Origin: Paraclostridium ghonii
GTDB taxonomy: Bacteria; Bacillota; Clostridia; Peptostreptococcales; Peptostreptococcaceae
Assembly: GCF_030815085.1 (NCBI RefSeq)
Contig: NZ_JAUSWG010000002.1
DNA: 64,000 nucleotides
Direction: 5' to 3' (one strand)
Position 1 is the stretch's first letter, and each line of letters starts with the position of its first letter. Below the pieces are notes generated by a model. The model searched no databases, was not told where the DNA came from, and saw only the letters and a program-made list of their open reading frames with translations. Both the position numbers and the translations under genes were made by a program. Of the stretch, positions 35,263-43,987 are shown piece after piece.

Positions 35263-36645
35263 TCATCTATTTTTAAGCTCTTCAACTATATCGTTATACG
35301 TAGATTTATTTAACTTATATGCTAACAATACAATACCTGTAATAACCCACATTACACCTGGTATAGTTGTAAATGAATGTTTCATAATTGCCAGTACTAC
35401 TTTATTTTGTGATTGATTCGCAACATATCCAAAGGCACCTAGTGATAAAGCTAGTACAGATGTACCTAAAGCCATACCTATTTTATTGCCTAGAGAAATA
35501 AATGCATATTGAAATCCATCATTTCTTATACCTGTTTTCCACTCACCATACTCAACACAGTCTGGAATAATAGCATATATAGCAGTATTAAATCCTGAAA
35601 AGAAAAATTGAGCTAAAGCAGATAATATGTAAAATATTATTGGTGATGTTCCTATACTAAATTTGTAAAGAATTATCATCGATATACCTGTACAAATTGC
35701 AAAGATTGATGCAGCTCTACCCTTATTTTTTGTCCACTTAAATAATAAAGGAAAACATGCTGCCCCTATTATAGATGGAATCATAATAGCTAGTGAGTAT
35801 GTGCTAAAGAACTTAACATTACCTTCTACATAAGTGAAATAATACAATGCATTTGCATTTCTTCCATATAGCGTAAATCCAAATAATAATTGCCCAATAA
35901 ATGCTAATATGTAAGGTTTATTTTGTAGAATTGCCTTAAGCTCAACTTTCATAGATAGTTTTTGTTTTTGAGGAACTTCTACTACTTCTTTAGTTTTTGC
36001 AAAGCAGAATATATGGCATAAAGCAAATATAATTCCATAGACTATTGCAACTAATAAATAGCCTTTTTGTGCATTGCCATTACCTAAATTATCTATCAAT
36101 GGTACTGTAATAATATTTATAATGCTTATAGCTATCATGGCACTAACTGAACGTGATGTATTTATCTTAGCTCTTTCTTCTATATCTTGAGTCATAGCTC
36201 CACATAATGTCCCATAAGGAATATTAACACAAGTGTATCCCAATACAAGAATGCAATAAGTTATTACCATATAAACTACCTTTGAGGTATTACTCCAATC
36301 AGGATGTCCCCAAAATGTTAATACTAATACAATTGATGTTAAAGGTGCTGCAATTAATAACCATGGACGATATCTACCCCATCTTGTATTTGTTCTATCA
36401 CTTAAGCTTCCAATAATAGGATCATTTATAGCATCCCAAAATCTTGAAAATAGCATAAGCATAGATACAGCTGCCATACTTATCCCAAACACATCAGTAT
36501 AAAAAATCATTAAAAAATTTCCTACAAACATCCAACTAAAATTACAACCTACATCTCCCATACCATAAGCAATTTTACTTATTAAAGGTACTTTGTCACT
36601 TGTACTTTTATTCTTATTTACATCTGATATTGTGTTTTCAATCAT
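35263..36645 (-). CDS. GPH-family sugar:cation symporter
   Basis: 460 residues, about 12 membrane helices. The motif FSRFWDAINDPIIGSLSDRT after helix 2 is characteristic of the glycoside-pentoside-hexuronide:cation symporters (MelB/XynB/LacS type), as is GAMTQDIEERAKIN. No C-terminal IIA-like domain is present, unlike LacS. It imports the substrate of the operon, for which the enzymes suggest a polyol or hexose. It is 42 bp downstream of the dehydrogenase gene and 33 bp upstream of the kinase. Confidence 0.85.
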   Translation of the reverse strand: MIENTISDVNKNKSTSDKVPLISKIAYGMGDVGCNFSWMFVGNFLMIFYTDVFGISMAAVSMLMLFSRFWDAINDPIIGSLSDRTNTRWGRYRPWLLIAAPLTSIVLVLTFWGHPDWSNTSKVVYMVITYCILVLGYTCVNIPYGTLCGAMTQDIEERAKINTSRSVSAMIAISIINIITVPLIDNLGNGNAQKGYLLVAIVYGIIFALCHIFCFAKTKEVVEVPQKQKLSMKVELKAILQNKPYILAFIGQLLFGFTLYGRNANALYYFTYVEGNVKFFSTYSLAIMIPSIIGAACFPLLFKWTKNKGRAASIFAICTGISMIILYKFSIGTSPIIFYILSALAQFFFSGFNTAIYAIIPDCVEYGEWKTGIRNDGFQYAFISLGNKIGMALGTSVLALSLGAFGYVANQSQNKVVLAIMKHSFTTIPGVMWVITGIVLLAYKLNKSTYNDIVEELKNR

Positions 36646-36687
36646 GTTATCTCCCCTTATTTAATTAAGTAATTTACTATGCATCTC

Positions 36688-37731
36688 TTATATTTTAATA
36701 ATAGCCTTTACTATGTCACTTTTATTATTTACGCTATAATCCATAGCTTTTTGAACTTCATCTAAAGTAAACTCATCTGTTACTATTCCTTTTAAATTAA
36801 CTTTTCCCTTTGCAACAGCTTCTATTGCCATTGGATAAATATGACGATATCTAAATACTGTTTTAAATGTAAGTTCTTTATCTAATACTAAACTCATAGG
36901 TAATGTCATTTCCCCTGTTTTACTATATCCAACTAACACTACATTAGTACCTTTCTTAGCCATATGTATACATTGAATTGTAGTTATTTCAGCACCTGCA
37001 GTTTCTACTGTTAAATCACAACCTTTACCATTTGTTAATTTCATTATCACTTCTATAGGATCTTTTTCCTTAGAATTAATAACACCTGTAGCACCTAATT
37101 CTAAAGCTTTTTCTAATCTTTTTTCCATAATATCTACTACATATACATTAGAAACACCCATAGCTTTTAATGCCATCATAGTTACAAGTCCTATACATCC
37201 AGCACCCATTACAACTGCTGTTTGACCTGCTTGAGCTTGTCCTTGAATCGCTGCATGAAAACCTACAGCCAAAGGTTCAATTAATGCACCTTCAATTGTG
37301 CTAACGTTTTCCGGAAGCTTAAAACATAAATCAGCTTCATGACATACATACTCTTGGAAAACCCCGTCTACTGGTGGTGTAGCAAAGAATATTACTTCTG
37401 GACAAAGATTATATCTTCCTGTTTTACAAAACTCACAGTGTCCACATGTTTTTCCTGGCTCAAGTGCTACTTTATCTCCAACACTTAGATGTTTTACTTC
37501 TTCCCCTAATCCAACTACAACTCCTCCTGGTTCATGACCTAGTACAAATGGTGGTTCTACAATATAATCTCCTATACGACCTGTCTCGTAATAATGAAGA
37601 TCTGATCCACAAATACCTACATATTCTAGTTTAACAAGAACCTCATTAGCTTTTGGTTGTGGTACTTCTTTTTCTATAAATCCCATTTTACCTATTCCAT
37701 TCATTACTGCGACTTTCATTTTATTTTTCAT
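36688..37731 (-). CDS. Zinc-dependent alcohol dehydrogenase, sorbitol/xylitol dehydrogenase type
   Basis: 347 residues from ATG 37731 with AAGGGGAG upstream; the frame extends to 37770 but the longer start runs into the operator. Catalytic zinc residues: Cys in GICGSDLHYYETG, and His-Glu in GHEPGGVVVGLG. The structural zinc cluster is CGHCEFCKTGRYNLC. The NAD-binding motif is GAGCIGLV. The layout is that of the medium-chain sorbitol dehydrogenase group. Together with the downstream fructokinase it would convert a polyol such as sorbitol to a phosphorylated ketose. First gene of its operon. Confidence 0.85.
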   Translation of the reverse strand: MKNKMKVAVMNGIGKMGFIEKEVPQPKANEVLVKLEYVGICGSDLHYYETGRIGDYIVEPPFVLGHEPGGVVVGLGEEVKHLSVGDKVALEPGKTCGHCEFCKTGRYNLCPEVIFFATPPVDGVFQEYVCHEADLCFKLPENVSTIEGALIEPLAVGFHAAIQGQAQAGQTAVVMGAGCIGLVTMMALKAMGVSNVYVVDIMEKRLEKALELGATGVINSKEKDPIEVIMKLTNGKGCDLTVETAGAEITTIQCIHMAKKGTNVVLVGYSKTGEMTLPMSLVLDKELTFKTVFRYRHIYPMAIEAVAKGKVNLKGIVTDEFTLDEVQKAMDYSVNNKSDIVKAIIKI

Positions 37732-37750
37732 CTGTACTCCCCTTAATATG

Positions 37751-37786
37751 TAATTACTTTTATAAAACATTTTATAAAAGTAATTA
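37751..37786. promoter_or_regulatory. Operator palindrome before the dehydrogenase operon
   Basis: A 36-bp near-perfect palindrome: TAATTACTTTTATAAAA, centre CA, TTTTATAAAAGTAATTA. Its core, two TTTTATAAAA units, recurs in front of the ROK gene at 39032-39055. It probably binds the ROK repressor. Confidence 0.65.
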
Positions 37787-37841
37787 CATTATGTCATATC
37801 TATTAATAAAAATCAATATTTTCCCAAAAATTTTTTTAAAT

Positions 37842-37892
37842 AAAAAATTACTATATGATAAGAATAATTCAACTTATCATATAGTAATTTTT
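37842..37892 (-). terminator. Terminator of the ROK gene
   Basis: AAAAATTACTATATGATAAG pairs with CTTATCATATAGTAATTTTT (about 20 bp) directly past the ROK stop codon, with T-rich sequence on the minus strand. Confidence 0.85.
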
Positions 37893-37895
37893 ATT

Positions 37896-39017
37896 TTATA
37901 TTAGCGAATCAAAGAAATTATCTATAAACTGTATCCCAACACCTACTGCAGAAGCTTCTTTTTTATACTTAGCAGCACTTACATAAGAAGTATCAATCTC
38001 AAAACTATTGTATTTGGATATACTTTTATTAATATCTAAAATATAATTTTCTAGATAACCACCTACATATCCACCTAAAATTATATGGCAATCAAATATC
38101 ATCCTTAAGTTGGTAACTATTATAGCAAGATTATCTAGGTACTCATTCCATATACTTAAATATTTTTTATTTCCGCTTTTTAATTCTTTAAAAAATAAAT
38201 CTAAATCATAATCCGAATACTGAGATAATACGTTCGCAGAACAATAAGCATCTACACATCCATTCTTACCACAATAACATGACTTACCATCTGGTCTAAT
38301 TATTATATGTCCAAACTCTGCACTTTTTAAGTTATCACCCATATAAATACTATTATTCATATAGATAGCTCCTCCTACAGTATTGCTAAGAGATAAATAT
38401 ATACACTGCTTATTATTTAAAGTAATTTCAGCATATGCAGCACTATTTGCATCATTTTTAAAACATGTATCATATTTTATAAACTGAATAAAGTTTTTTA
38501 AACTTATATTACTTAACTTTAGGGTATGAGAACGAGTTAGTATTAAGTTGTCTTCATCTATAATTCCTGGTATAGATATACCTACCCCTAATATTTTATC
38601 TACATCTACATTAGACTCTTCAATAAAATTGTCTACTAATTTACCCAGTGTTTCATAGTAATCTATTGAGTCTTCATACCTGTATCTTATTCTTTCTTTT
38701 TTTATCATATTCCCTTTTAGATTTAATAATACAAAACTTATATGATTATTGGTTATATCTAATCCTATTGAGTATTTAATATTTTCAGAAATAGAAAGTA
38801 CTTTTGCCTTTCTACCTCCAGTAGATTGGTATTTTCCAACCTCACTAATAATTCCAGCTTCAATTAATTCTTTTATGTTTTGTAGCACAGTAGGCATACT
38901 AAGTCCTAACAATTGACAAATCTCTTGCTTTGAAGTTTCATTTTGTTTATATATAAATCTGGCTATTTTGGCTTTATTTGATACTTTATAGTCTTCAATA
39001 TTACTTTTCTTAATCAT
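37896..39017 (-). CDS. ROK-family transcriptional regulator (NagC/XylR type)
   Basis: 373 residues. An N-terminal winged helix (about 10-75, ETSKQEICQLLGLSMPTVLQ) is followed by a ROK domain with SIGLDITNNHISFVL, a sugar-binding ENDANSAA-like FKNDANSAAYAEI and AEFGHIIIRPDG. The zinc cluster CYCGKNGCVDAYC is present. It is transcribed in the same direction as the operon it precedes, but a terminator separates them. Two similar palindromes, one before this gene and one before the dehydrogenase, suggest autoregulation and operon repression released by the substrate or a phosphosugar. Confidence 0.85.
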   Translation of the reverse strand: MIKKSNIEDYKVSNKAKIARFIYKQNETSKQEICQLLGLSMPTVLQNIKELIEAGIISEVGKYQSTGGRKAKVLSISENIKYSIGLDITNNHISFVLLNLKGNMIKKERIRYRYEDSIDYYETLGKLVDNFIEESNVDVDKILGVGISIPGIIDEDNLILTRSHTLKLSNISLKNFIQFIKYDTCFKNDANSAAYAEITLNNKQCIYLSLSNTVGGAIYMNNSIYMGDNLKSAEFGHIIIRPDGKSCYCGKNGCVDAYCSANVLSQYSDYDLDLFFKELKSGNKKYLSIWNEYLDNLAIIVTNLRMIFDCHIILGGYVGGYLENYILDINKSISKYNSFEIDTSYVSAAKYKKEASAVGVGIQFIDNFFDSLI

Positions 39018-39031
39018 AAAATTCTCCCTTT

Positions 39032-39055
39032 GTTTTATAAAAACTTTTATAAAAC
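39032..39055. promoter_or_regulatory. Operator palindrome before the ROK gene
   Basis: GTTTTATAAAAACTTTTATAAAAC in the alignment of two TTTTATAAAA units, 15 bp upstream of the ROK start codon. It shares its core with the palindrome at 37751-37786. Confidence 0.6.
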
Positions 39056-39142
39056 TAATTATAGATTAAAGTGTATATATAATCAATAAAGCAAAATAAA
39101 TCGTCGCCCTTTCTTTAGGAGAATATAATTGTAAAATAATAT

Positions 39143-39826
39143 TTATAACGTTAACTCTTTAGCTTCAACTATCTTTCCATCAGCTATAGTTATAATTCTA
39201 TCAGCCATTTTTGCAATCTCATCATTATGAGTTATCATAACTAATGTTTGATTAAATTCTTTGACACACATTTTTAAAATATCCATTACTTCATCTGTAG
39301 TCTTTGAATCTAAATTTCCTGTAGGTTCATCTGCAAATATGATTGAAGGTTTGTTTGCAAGTGCTCTCGCTATTGCAACTCTTTGTTGTTGCCCTCCTGA
39401 AAGTTCATTTGGAAATTTATTAACTTGACTTGAAATCCCTAGCTTCTTAATTAAAGTATTTATGTAATCTTTGTCTTCTTTCTTTCCATCTACAGATACT
39501 GGAAGAACTATATTGTCATATACATTTATAACTGGTATTAGATTATAACTTTGAAATATAAATCCAAACTCTTCTCTTCTTATTTTTGATAACTTGTCGT
39601 CGTTCATAGTATATATATCTATGTCATCAAGATACACATTTCCCGAAGTTGGTTTATCAAGCCCTGCCATACAATGAAGCAATGTACTTTTTCCTGAACC
39701 GCTAGGGCCTATTATAGCTGTGAATTTATTTGGTTCTATTTCTAAATTTGTTCCATCTATTGCGTGTACTTTATTTTCCCCTTTACCATATATCTTTTTT
39801 ATATTTGATACCTTTAATTTTTTCAT
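39143..39826 (-). CDS. Module C: ABC transporter ATP-binding protein
   Basis: 227 residues from ATG 39826, which has GGAGGAGAAAG upstream; the ATG at 39841 would place that site within the gene. Walker A GPSGSGKST, Q-loop FIFQSYNLIP, signature LSGGQQQR, Walker B IIFADEP. Of the LolD/BceA/MacB group. It is 45 bp downstream of the module C permease and highly similar to the ATPases at 27162 and 54227, so the modules arose by duplication. Confidence 0.9.
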   Translation of the reverse strand: MKKLKVSNIKKIYGKGENKVHAIDGTNLEIEPNKFTAIIGPSGSGKSTLLHCMAGLDKPTSGNVYLDDIDIYTMNDDKLSKIRREEFGFIFQSYNLIPVINVYDNIVLPVSVDGKKEDKDYINTLIKKLGISSQVNKFPNELSGGQQQRVAIARALANKPSIIFADEPTGNLDSKTTDEVMDILKMCVKEFNQTLVMITHNDEIAKMADRIITIADGKIVEAKELTL

Positions 39827-39871
39827 TTCTTTCTCCTCCAAATTAAGTTTTATTTATATATATAATAGTTT

Positions 39872-42433
39872 TTATGAGTTTTCAGAAATCCCCTCAACAA
39901 TAGACGCTCCTTCTATTTTATCTTTCGATACATATATAGAAATGAATCCCATAATTATAAAAATTGCAAATAGTATAATTATTTGAGTCCAAGGAATATC
40001 GTATTCTGCTGTCTTAGTATATCCGCCTTCTAATAAAAGTTTGTTAAGTTTTGCTATATTATAATTGTGATTAACTATTGCAATCATAGATCCTATTATA
40101 GAAGCTATAATTCCATATAGTTCACTTTCAATGATTAGGATTTTTTTAATACTTTTCGTACTCATTCCAATTGTTCTTAAAGTTGACAACTCTTTTCTTC
40201 TTGTAATGATGTTGCTTCTCATAATGAAAATGATATTAACAGCAAGTATTAATATAATCAAGAACTGATATATTACAGAAAGTCTTTCTTCTGAGCTTTG
40301 TTGAGCTCCCATAATTTTTAGCTCTTCTCCTTTTCCATTAATCTCTGTAGATCCATGATTTTCAGTTAATTCTTTTAATTTTTTTTCTACAGAATATAAC
40401 TGTCCTTTTTCAGTTGTTACGAAAAGCTTATTATACTCTTTTTGATTTGTTAATTCTTTATAGTCATCTTCCCTAAATATTACCTGAGCCCCTTGAGCTT
40501 GTGTATTACCATCCTGACCTGCTGCATATGACTCTTTCATTATAGCTCCTACCTCTACCTTGAAGTTTTCATATTTTTCAATACCATCTCTATATACAGG
40601 GATTTTTATATCTATAATATCTCCTATTTTTACATCATCAATTACCTTTGCATCAAAAGTGTGTGTAACTTGTGAATTTGTGTTATTAACTAAAATTACT
40701 TTCTTGTACTCACCAGATGTAGGATTTAGTATATTTTCACCTTCTTCTATAAATCCTCGTCTGTTCTTTAACATATCGTCACTATATCCTCTTATTAAAA
40801 GTGGATATTCATTTTTATGTTCCTCTTTATAAGAATTATTTACTCTTCCTAATTCATCTTTATAAGCTTTTGACAACTTATTTTCAGAAAGTAAAATCTG
40901 GCATTGCGGATTATAAAAATGTGGTTCTACATACTTTACTCCTTCTATATCATTCACTTTTTGTATTAAATTATTGTCTAGTTTATAGAATAAATAGTCT
41001 GAACTTCCAGGCTCACCCTCAACAGTTTTATCTACACTTCCATATGACATCGACCAGGAACCGCCTGTTATTCCTTCTGCTCTATTCTTTTTTAAGAAAC
41101 TGTTACCCCCTAGATTTAATATAAACATTGTCCCAACAAAAGTAATCGCTATCATTGTTAATATTGTTCTAGATTTATTTCTCCATAGATTTCTTTTAGC
41201 TATACTTATAAGTAAATTTTTACTTTTTTTATCTTTCTTTTTATTATTCTTTGATTTTTTCTCATACTTCTCACTTGCTCTTATAGCATCAATTATAGAC
41301 ATTTTCATAGACTTTTTAATTACTATAAAACTAGAAAGAGATACTGCTATAATTGAAATTACAAAAGAACATATTATACTAGACATTTGTATTGTTAGCA
41401 TAGAACTATATCCATACACTACTCTTAAACCAATATATGAAAAAATCATTCCAAATCCTATACCCATTGTGCTTCCTAAAATTATATAAATAAAACTCAT
41501 AATAATAAGCATTTTCTTTACTTTTTTATTTGACATCCCAATAGATCTCATAAGACCTATTTGACTAGTTATATCCTGATAAATAATATTGAAAATGTTG
41601 TATATTATAATAGTTGATACAATAATTAAAATCACTAAGTTTATTATATTTTCTCTACTAAATTTTGAAGTTTCTTTGAAATGATTTGCTAAATCAACCT
41701 GCGCATTTTCATGCAAATTATAAGTAATTTCTATCTTTTTTCTCATTTCAGTTATAAATTGAGATACATTTTTCTCTGACTTAAGATATATTGTTCCAGT
41801 ATATGTATCTTTTACTTTTATTGGTAAATTGTAGTCCTTATACACAAAAGCTCTAAATGTAGATCCATAACTAGATGTATCATAATATTTATCTGGTTTT
41901 TCTATCACCCCAACAATTTTAAATGTTTTATTCGCACTGTCTATATGGTTAATTATATTGTCATCAACATACTTATTTAAAAGCATTAAGTCTATATTTT
42001 TATTTAATGGGTCCGATATACCCATTTGATTTGCAGCTTCTTTTTCTATTACCACTTCTCCATCTTTTATCGGTTCTCTTCCATTCAGCTTATATCCAAT
42101 AGAATCTATAAACCCTTTATCAAATGAATTTAAATCAAGTTTAACACCACTTTTTTTATCTACTATATTGCATAACTCTTTTGAAATATTTGCCTTTGAT
42201 ACATCTTTTTCATTTATAAGATTTTGTACTTTGTCCTTCTCAACTTCCTCAAACATTACGTGATAATCGCCATGTAAATCCTTTGCCTCTTTTATTTGAC
42301 AATCATATCCAGAATCTCTAATTACAATCATAGAAAAAATAAGCATAACTGCAAGCACTATACATGATAATAGTGCTACTGTTTTTCCTTTTTGTTTTTT
42401 CATATAAGATATTGCTAATTTAAATGTAATCAA
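39872..42433 (-). CDS. Module C: FtsX-family ABC transporter permease
   Basis: I choose TTG 42433, since AAAGGAAGG lies upstream and the protein then begins MITFKLAISYMKKQKGKT, aligned with the starts of its paralogs (MGIYFKMSLSYL, MFEFKLALKYL). It has 853 residues in the duplicated FtsX layout: two extracellular domains of about 220 residues and eight membrane helices. The ending EGASIVEGISENS is FtsX-like. Between the halves is a Lys-rich linker (KKSKNNKKKDKKSKN) near 410. It is controlled by cassette C and likely transports or senses a peptide or lipid II-type ligand. Confidence 0.85.
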   Translation of the reverse strand: MITFKLAISYMKKQKGKTVALLSCIVLAVMLIFSMIVIRDSGYDCQIKEAKDLHGDYHVMFEEVEKDKVQNLINEKDVSKANISKELCNIVDKKSGVKLDLNSFDKGFIDSIGYKLNGREPIKDGEVVIEKEAANQMGISDPLNKNIDLMLLNKYVDDNIINHIDSANKTFKIVGVIEKPDKYYDTSSYGSTFRAFVYKDYNLPIKVKDTYTGTIYLKSEKNVSQFITEMRKKIEITYNLHENAQVDLANHFKETSKFSRENIINLVILIIVSTIIIYNIFNIIYQDITSQIGLMRSIGMSNKKVKKMLIIMSFIYIILGSTMGIGFGMIFSYIGLRVVYGYSSMLTIQMSSIICSFVISIIAVSLSSFIVIKKSMKMSIIDAIRASEKYEKKSKNNKKKDKKSKNLLISIAKRNLWRNKSRTILTMIAITFVGTMFILNLGGNSFLKKNRAEGITGGSWSMSYGSVDKTVEGEPGSSDYLFYKLDNNLIQKVNDIEGVKYVEPHFYNPQCQILLSENKLSKAYKDELGRVNNSYKEEHKNEYPLLIRGYSDDMLKNRRGFIEEGENILNPTSGEYKKVILVNNTNSQVTHTFDAKVIDDVKIGDIIDIKIPVYRDGIEKYENFKVEVGAIMKESYAAGQDGNTQAQGAQVIFREDDYKELTNQKEYNKLFVTTEKGQLYSVEKKLKELTENHGSTEINGKGEELKIMGAQQSSEERLSVIYQFLIILILAVNIIFIMRSNIITRRKELSTLRTIGMSTKSIKKILIIESELYGIIASIIGSMIAIVNHNYNIAKLNKLLLEGGYTKTAEYDIPWTQIIILFAIFIIMGFISIYVSKDKIEGASIVEGISENS

Positions 42434-42470
42434 ATCTTTACCTTCCTTTCTTTCATTAAATAAGTGCATA

Positions 42471-42509
42471 AAAAAATGTTACCTTCTTTAAATAAAAAGG
42501 TAACATTTG
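42471..42509 (-). terminator. Terminator hairpin overlapping cassette C
   Basis: AAATGTTACCTT pairs with AAGGTAACATTT, and on the minus strand the second arm is followed by seven T residues. It lies between the box pair and the permease start, and the -10 is in its first-transcribed arm. Confidence 0.85.
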
Positions 42510-42563
42510 TAAAATTTTTGTTCAATATAAGTCCGACAACTAGTATTTTTTTGCCGACAACTA
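42497..42563 (-). promoter_or_regulatory. Cassette C: LytTR-type box pair plus promoter for the module C operon
   Basis: The clearest boxes in the window: GCTAGTTGTCGGC (core 42563-42558) and ACTAGTTGTCGGA (core 42542-42537), 21 bp apart, then 11 bp to -35 TTGAAC (42525-42520), 17 bp to -10 TACCTT (42502-42497). They resemble the VirR box CCAGTTNTNCAC. Confidence 0.8.
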
Positions 42564-42603
42564 GCATGTTTTGAGTAAATGAAGCTATGAACGCAGTGAA
42601 TCT

Positions 42604-42652
42604 TAAGCAACGGAAGCTTGCTTCGTTGGCGCCATGAACACAGTGAATTTTA
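42604..42652 (-). repeat. Structured intergenic repeat, copy R5 (short, inverted)
   Basis: On the minus strand it reads AAAATTCACTGTGTTCATGG, CGCCAACGAAG and CCGTTGCTTAAG, matching the left block of R1-R4 in inverse orientation. It is flanked by two 15-bp near-identical direct repeats, ATGAACGCAGTGAAT (42588-42602) and ATGAACACAGTGAAT (about 42634-42648). It overlaps the last codon of the module C kinase. Confidence 0.55.
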
Positions 42653-43987
42653 TTCAATTGGTATATGAATACTTGCTATAAATTTATACTGTTCATTTTT
42701 AAGTTTTAATTCTCCATCGTATTTTTTTATTGATGATTTTATGCTTTCAAGTCCTAAACCATGAAGAAATTTATCTTTTTTAGTAGTAAAAATTTTATTA
42801 TTTTTTACTATTATTTTATTTATTTTACTATTTTCACACCTAATAACATAGTATCCTTTTATAAAGGTACTTTTTATATTTATATATCTTTTTAGCTCAT
42901 TATCATTTATTTTATTACAAGCTTCTATTGCATTATCAATTAAATTTGAAAAAATACTACTTATATCTATCATTTGTATAAATTCACAGTTGCTAAAATC
43001 TATACCTATATTAAAATCTATATTATGTCCCATGCAGTCTTTGCTTTTTTCATATAATATAATGTCTAAAAGTACATTCCCTGTATTGTAAATATTTTTA
43101 GTACTTTTCACTTCATCTTCTATGTTATTAATGTATTTATCTACATCTTCACTACTATTTTTTAGCGATTTTATATTTTTCATATGGTTGTTCATATCAT
43201 GGTATATTTGTCTCATTTTTTCTTGTGATTCTTTTACCATTAAATAGTATTTATATTGCATATCTAATTTTTCGTTTACAAACTCTGCTTTAACTTTTTG
43301 TTTTTCTACTTTTATAGAATTTATAAATATAGATATTAATATTATATTTATAATAAATAAAATATAGGGGAATGTACTTTGCATAAAACCTGAAATTACA
43401 ATAGTATCTAAAAGATGAGTATATTCCATATTATTCTTTACTACTATTGAATATAAATCCCCTATTTTTTCATCTGTTATATTTAAATATAAAATTATAA
43501 CTATATTAACTGTTATTGTTAAAATAATATATATATAATACTTTTTATCATTATATAGCTTTTGTAGTCTATCAAAAAAATGGATGCATGTAAAAATAAT
43601 AATAAAATTTATTGCAATATTTAATTTCATCATATAAATAGCTTCATAATTAAATGAAGACTGTAAAATCCAATATATACTACACTCTATCAAAATATAA
43701 AATAGACTATACATAATAGAGTTAATAATAGATTCTTTCATATCAATTTTATAAGTAATTTTACATATCAATGATAAGATTGAAATTATTATTATTAAAA
43801 GCTCTAATACAACAACTCCAAAAGGCATCCCATTTTTAATTAAAGCTATGAATAATATTAAAATTAATATAAATTCCATATTAGTTTTGATATTATAAAT
43901 ATAACCTCTTTTATTCATCAACATAAAAAAGAAAACTATAAATATAACCATATTTATCCTAGCTAGAGCATAGTAATAATCTAACAT
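42650..43987 (-). CDS. Module C: AgrC-like GHKL sensor histidine kinase
   Basis: 445 residues. Seven or so membrane helices fill the first 225 residues, as in AgrC-type peptide sensors. Phosphoacceptor motif IYHDMNNHMKNIKSL, N-box NLIDNAIEAC and G-box HGLGLESIKSSIKKY. It ends at IHIPIE, without the extension of the module A kinase. It overlaps the module C regulator by 7 bp. The kinase precedes the box pair of cassette C, so sensor, regulator and target transporter are in one block. No AgrD-like peptide or AgrB gene is visible nearby, so the signal is likely external. Confidence 0.85.
   Translation of the reverse strand: MLDYYYALARINMVIFIVFFFMLMNKRGYIYNIKTNMEFILILILFIALIKNGMPFGVVVLELLIIIISILSLICKITYKIDMKESIINSIMYSLFYILIECSIYWILQSSFNYEAIYMMKLNIAINFIIIFTCIHFFDRLQKLYNDKKYYIYIILTITVNIVIILYLNITDEKIGDLYSIVVKNNMEYTHLLDTIVISGFMQSTFPYILFIINIILISIFINSIKVEKQKVKAEFVNEKLDMQYKYYLMVKESQEKMRQIYHDMNNHMKNIKSLKNSSEDVDKYINNIEDEVKSTKNIYNTGNVLLDIILYEKSKDCMGHNIDFNIGIDFSNCEFIQMIDISSIFSNLIDNAIEACNKINDNELKRYINIKSTFIKGYYVIRCENSKINKIIVKNNKIFTTKKDKFLHGLGLESIKSSIKKYDGELKLKNEQYKFIASIHIPIE

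Noticed and set aside
42430..42657. Minus-strand frame of 75 codons between the module C kinase and permease
   Set aside because: It covers repeat R5, the box pair and the terminator and has no ribosome binding site; its open length follows from the repeat sequence.
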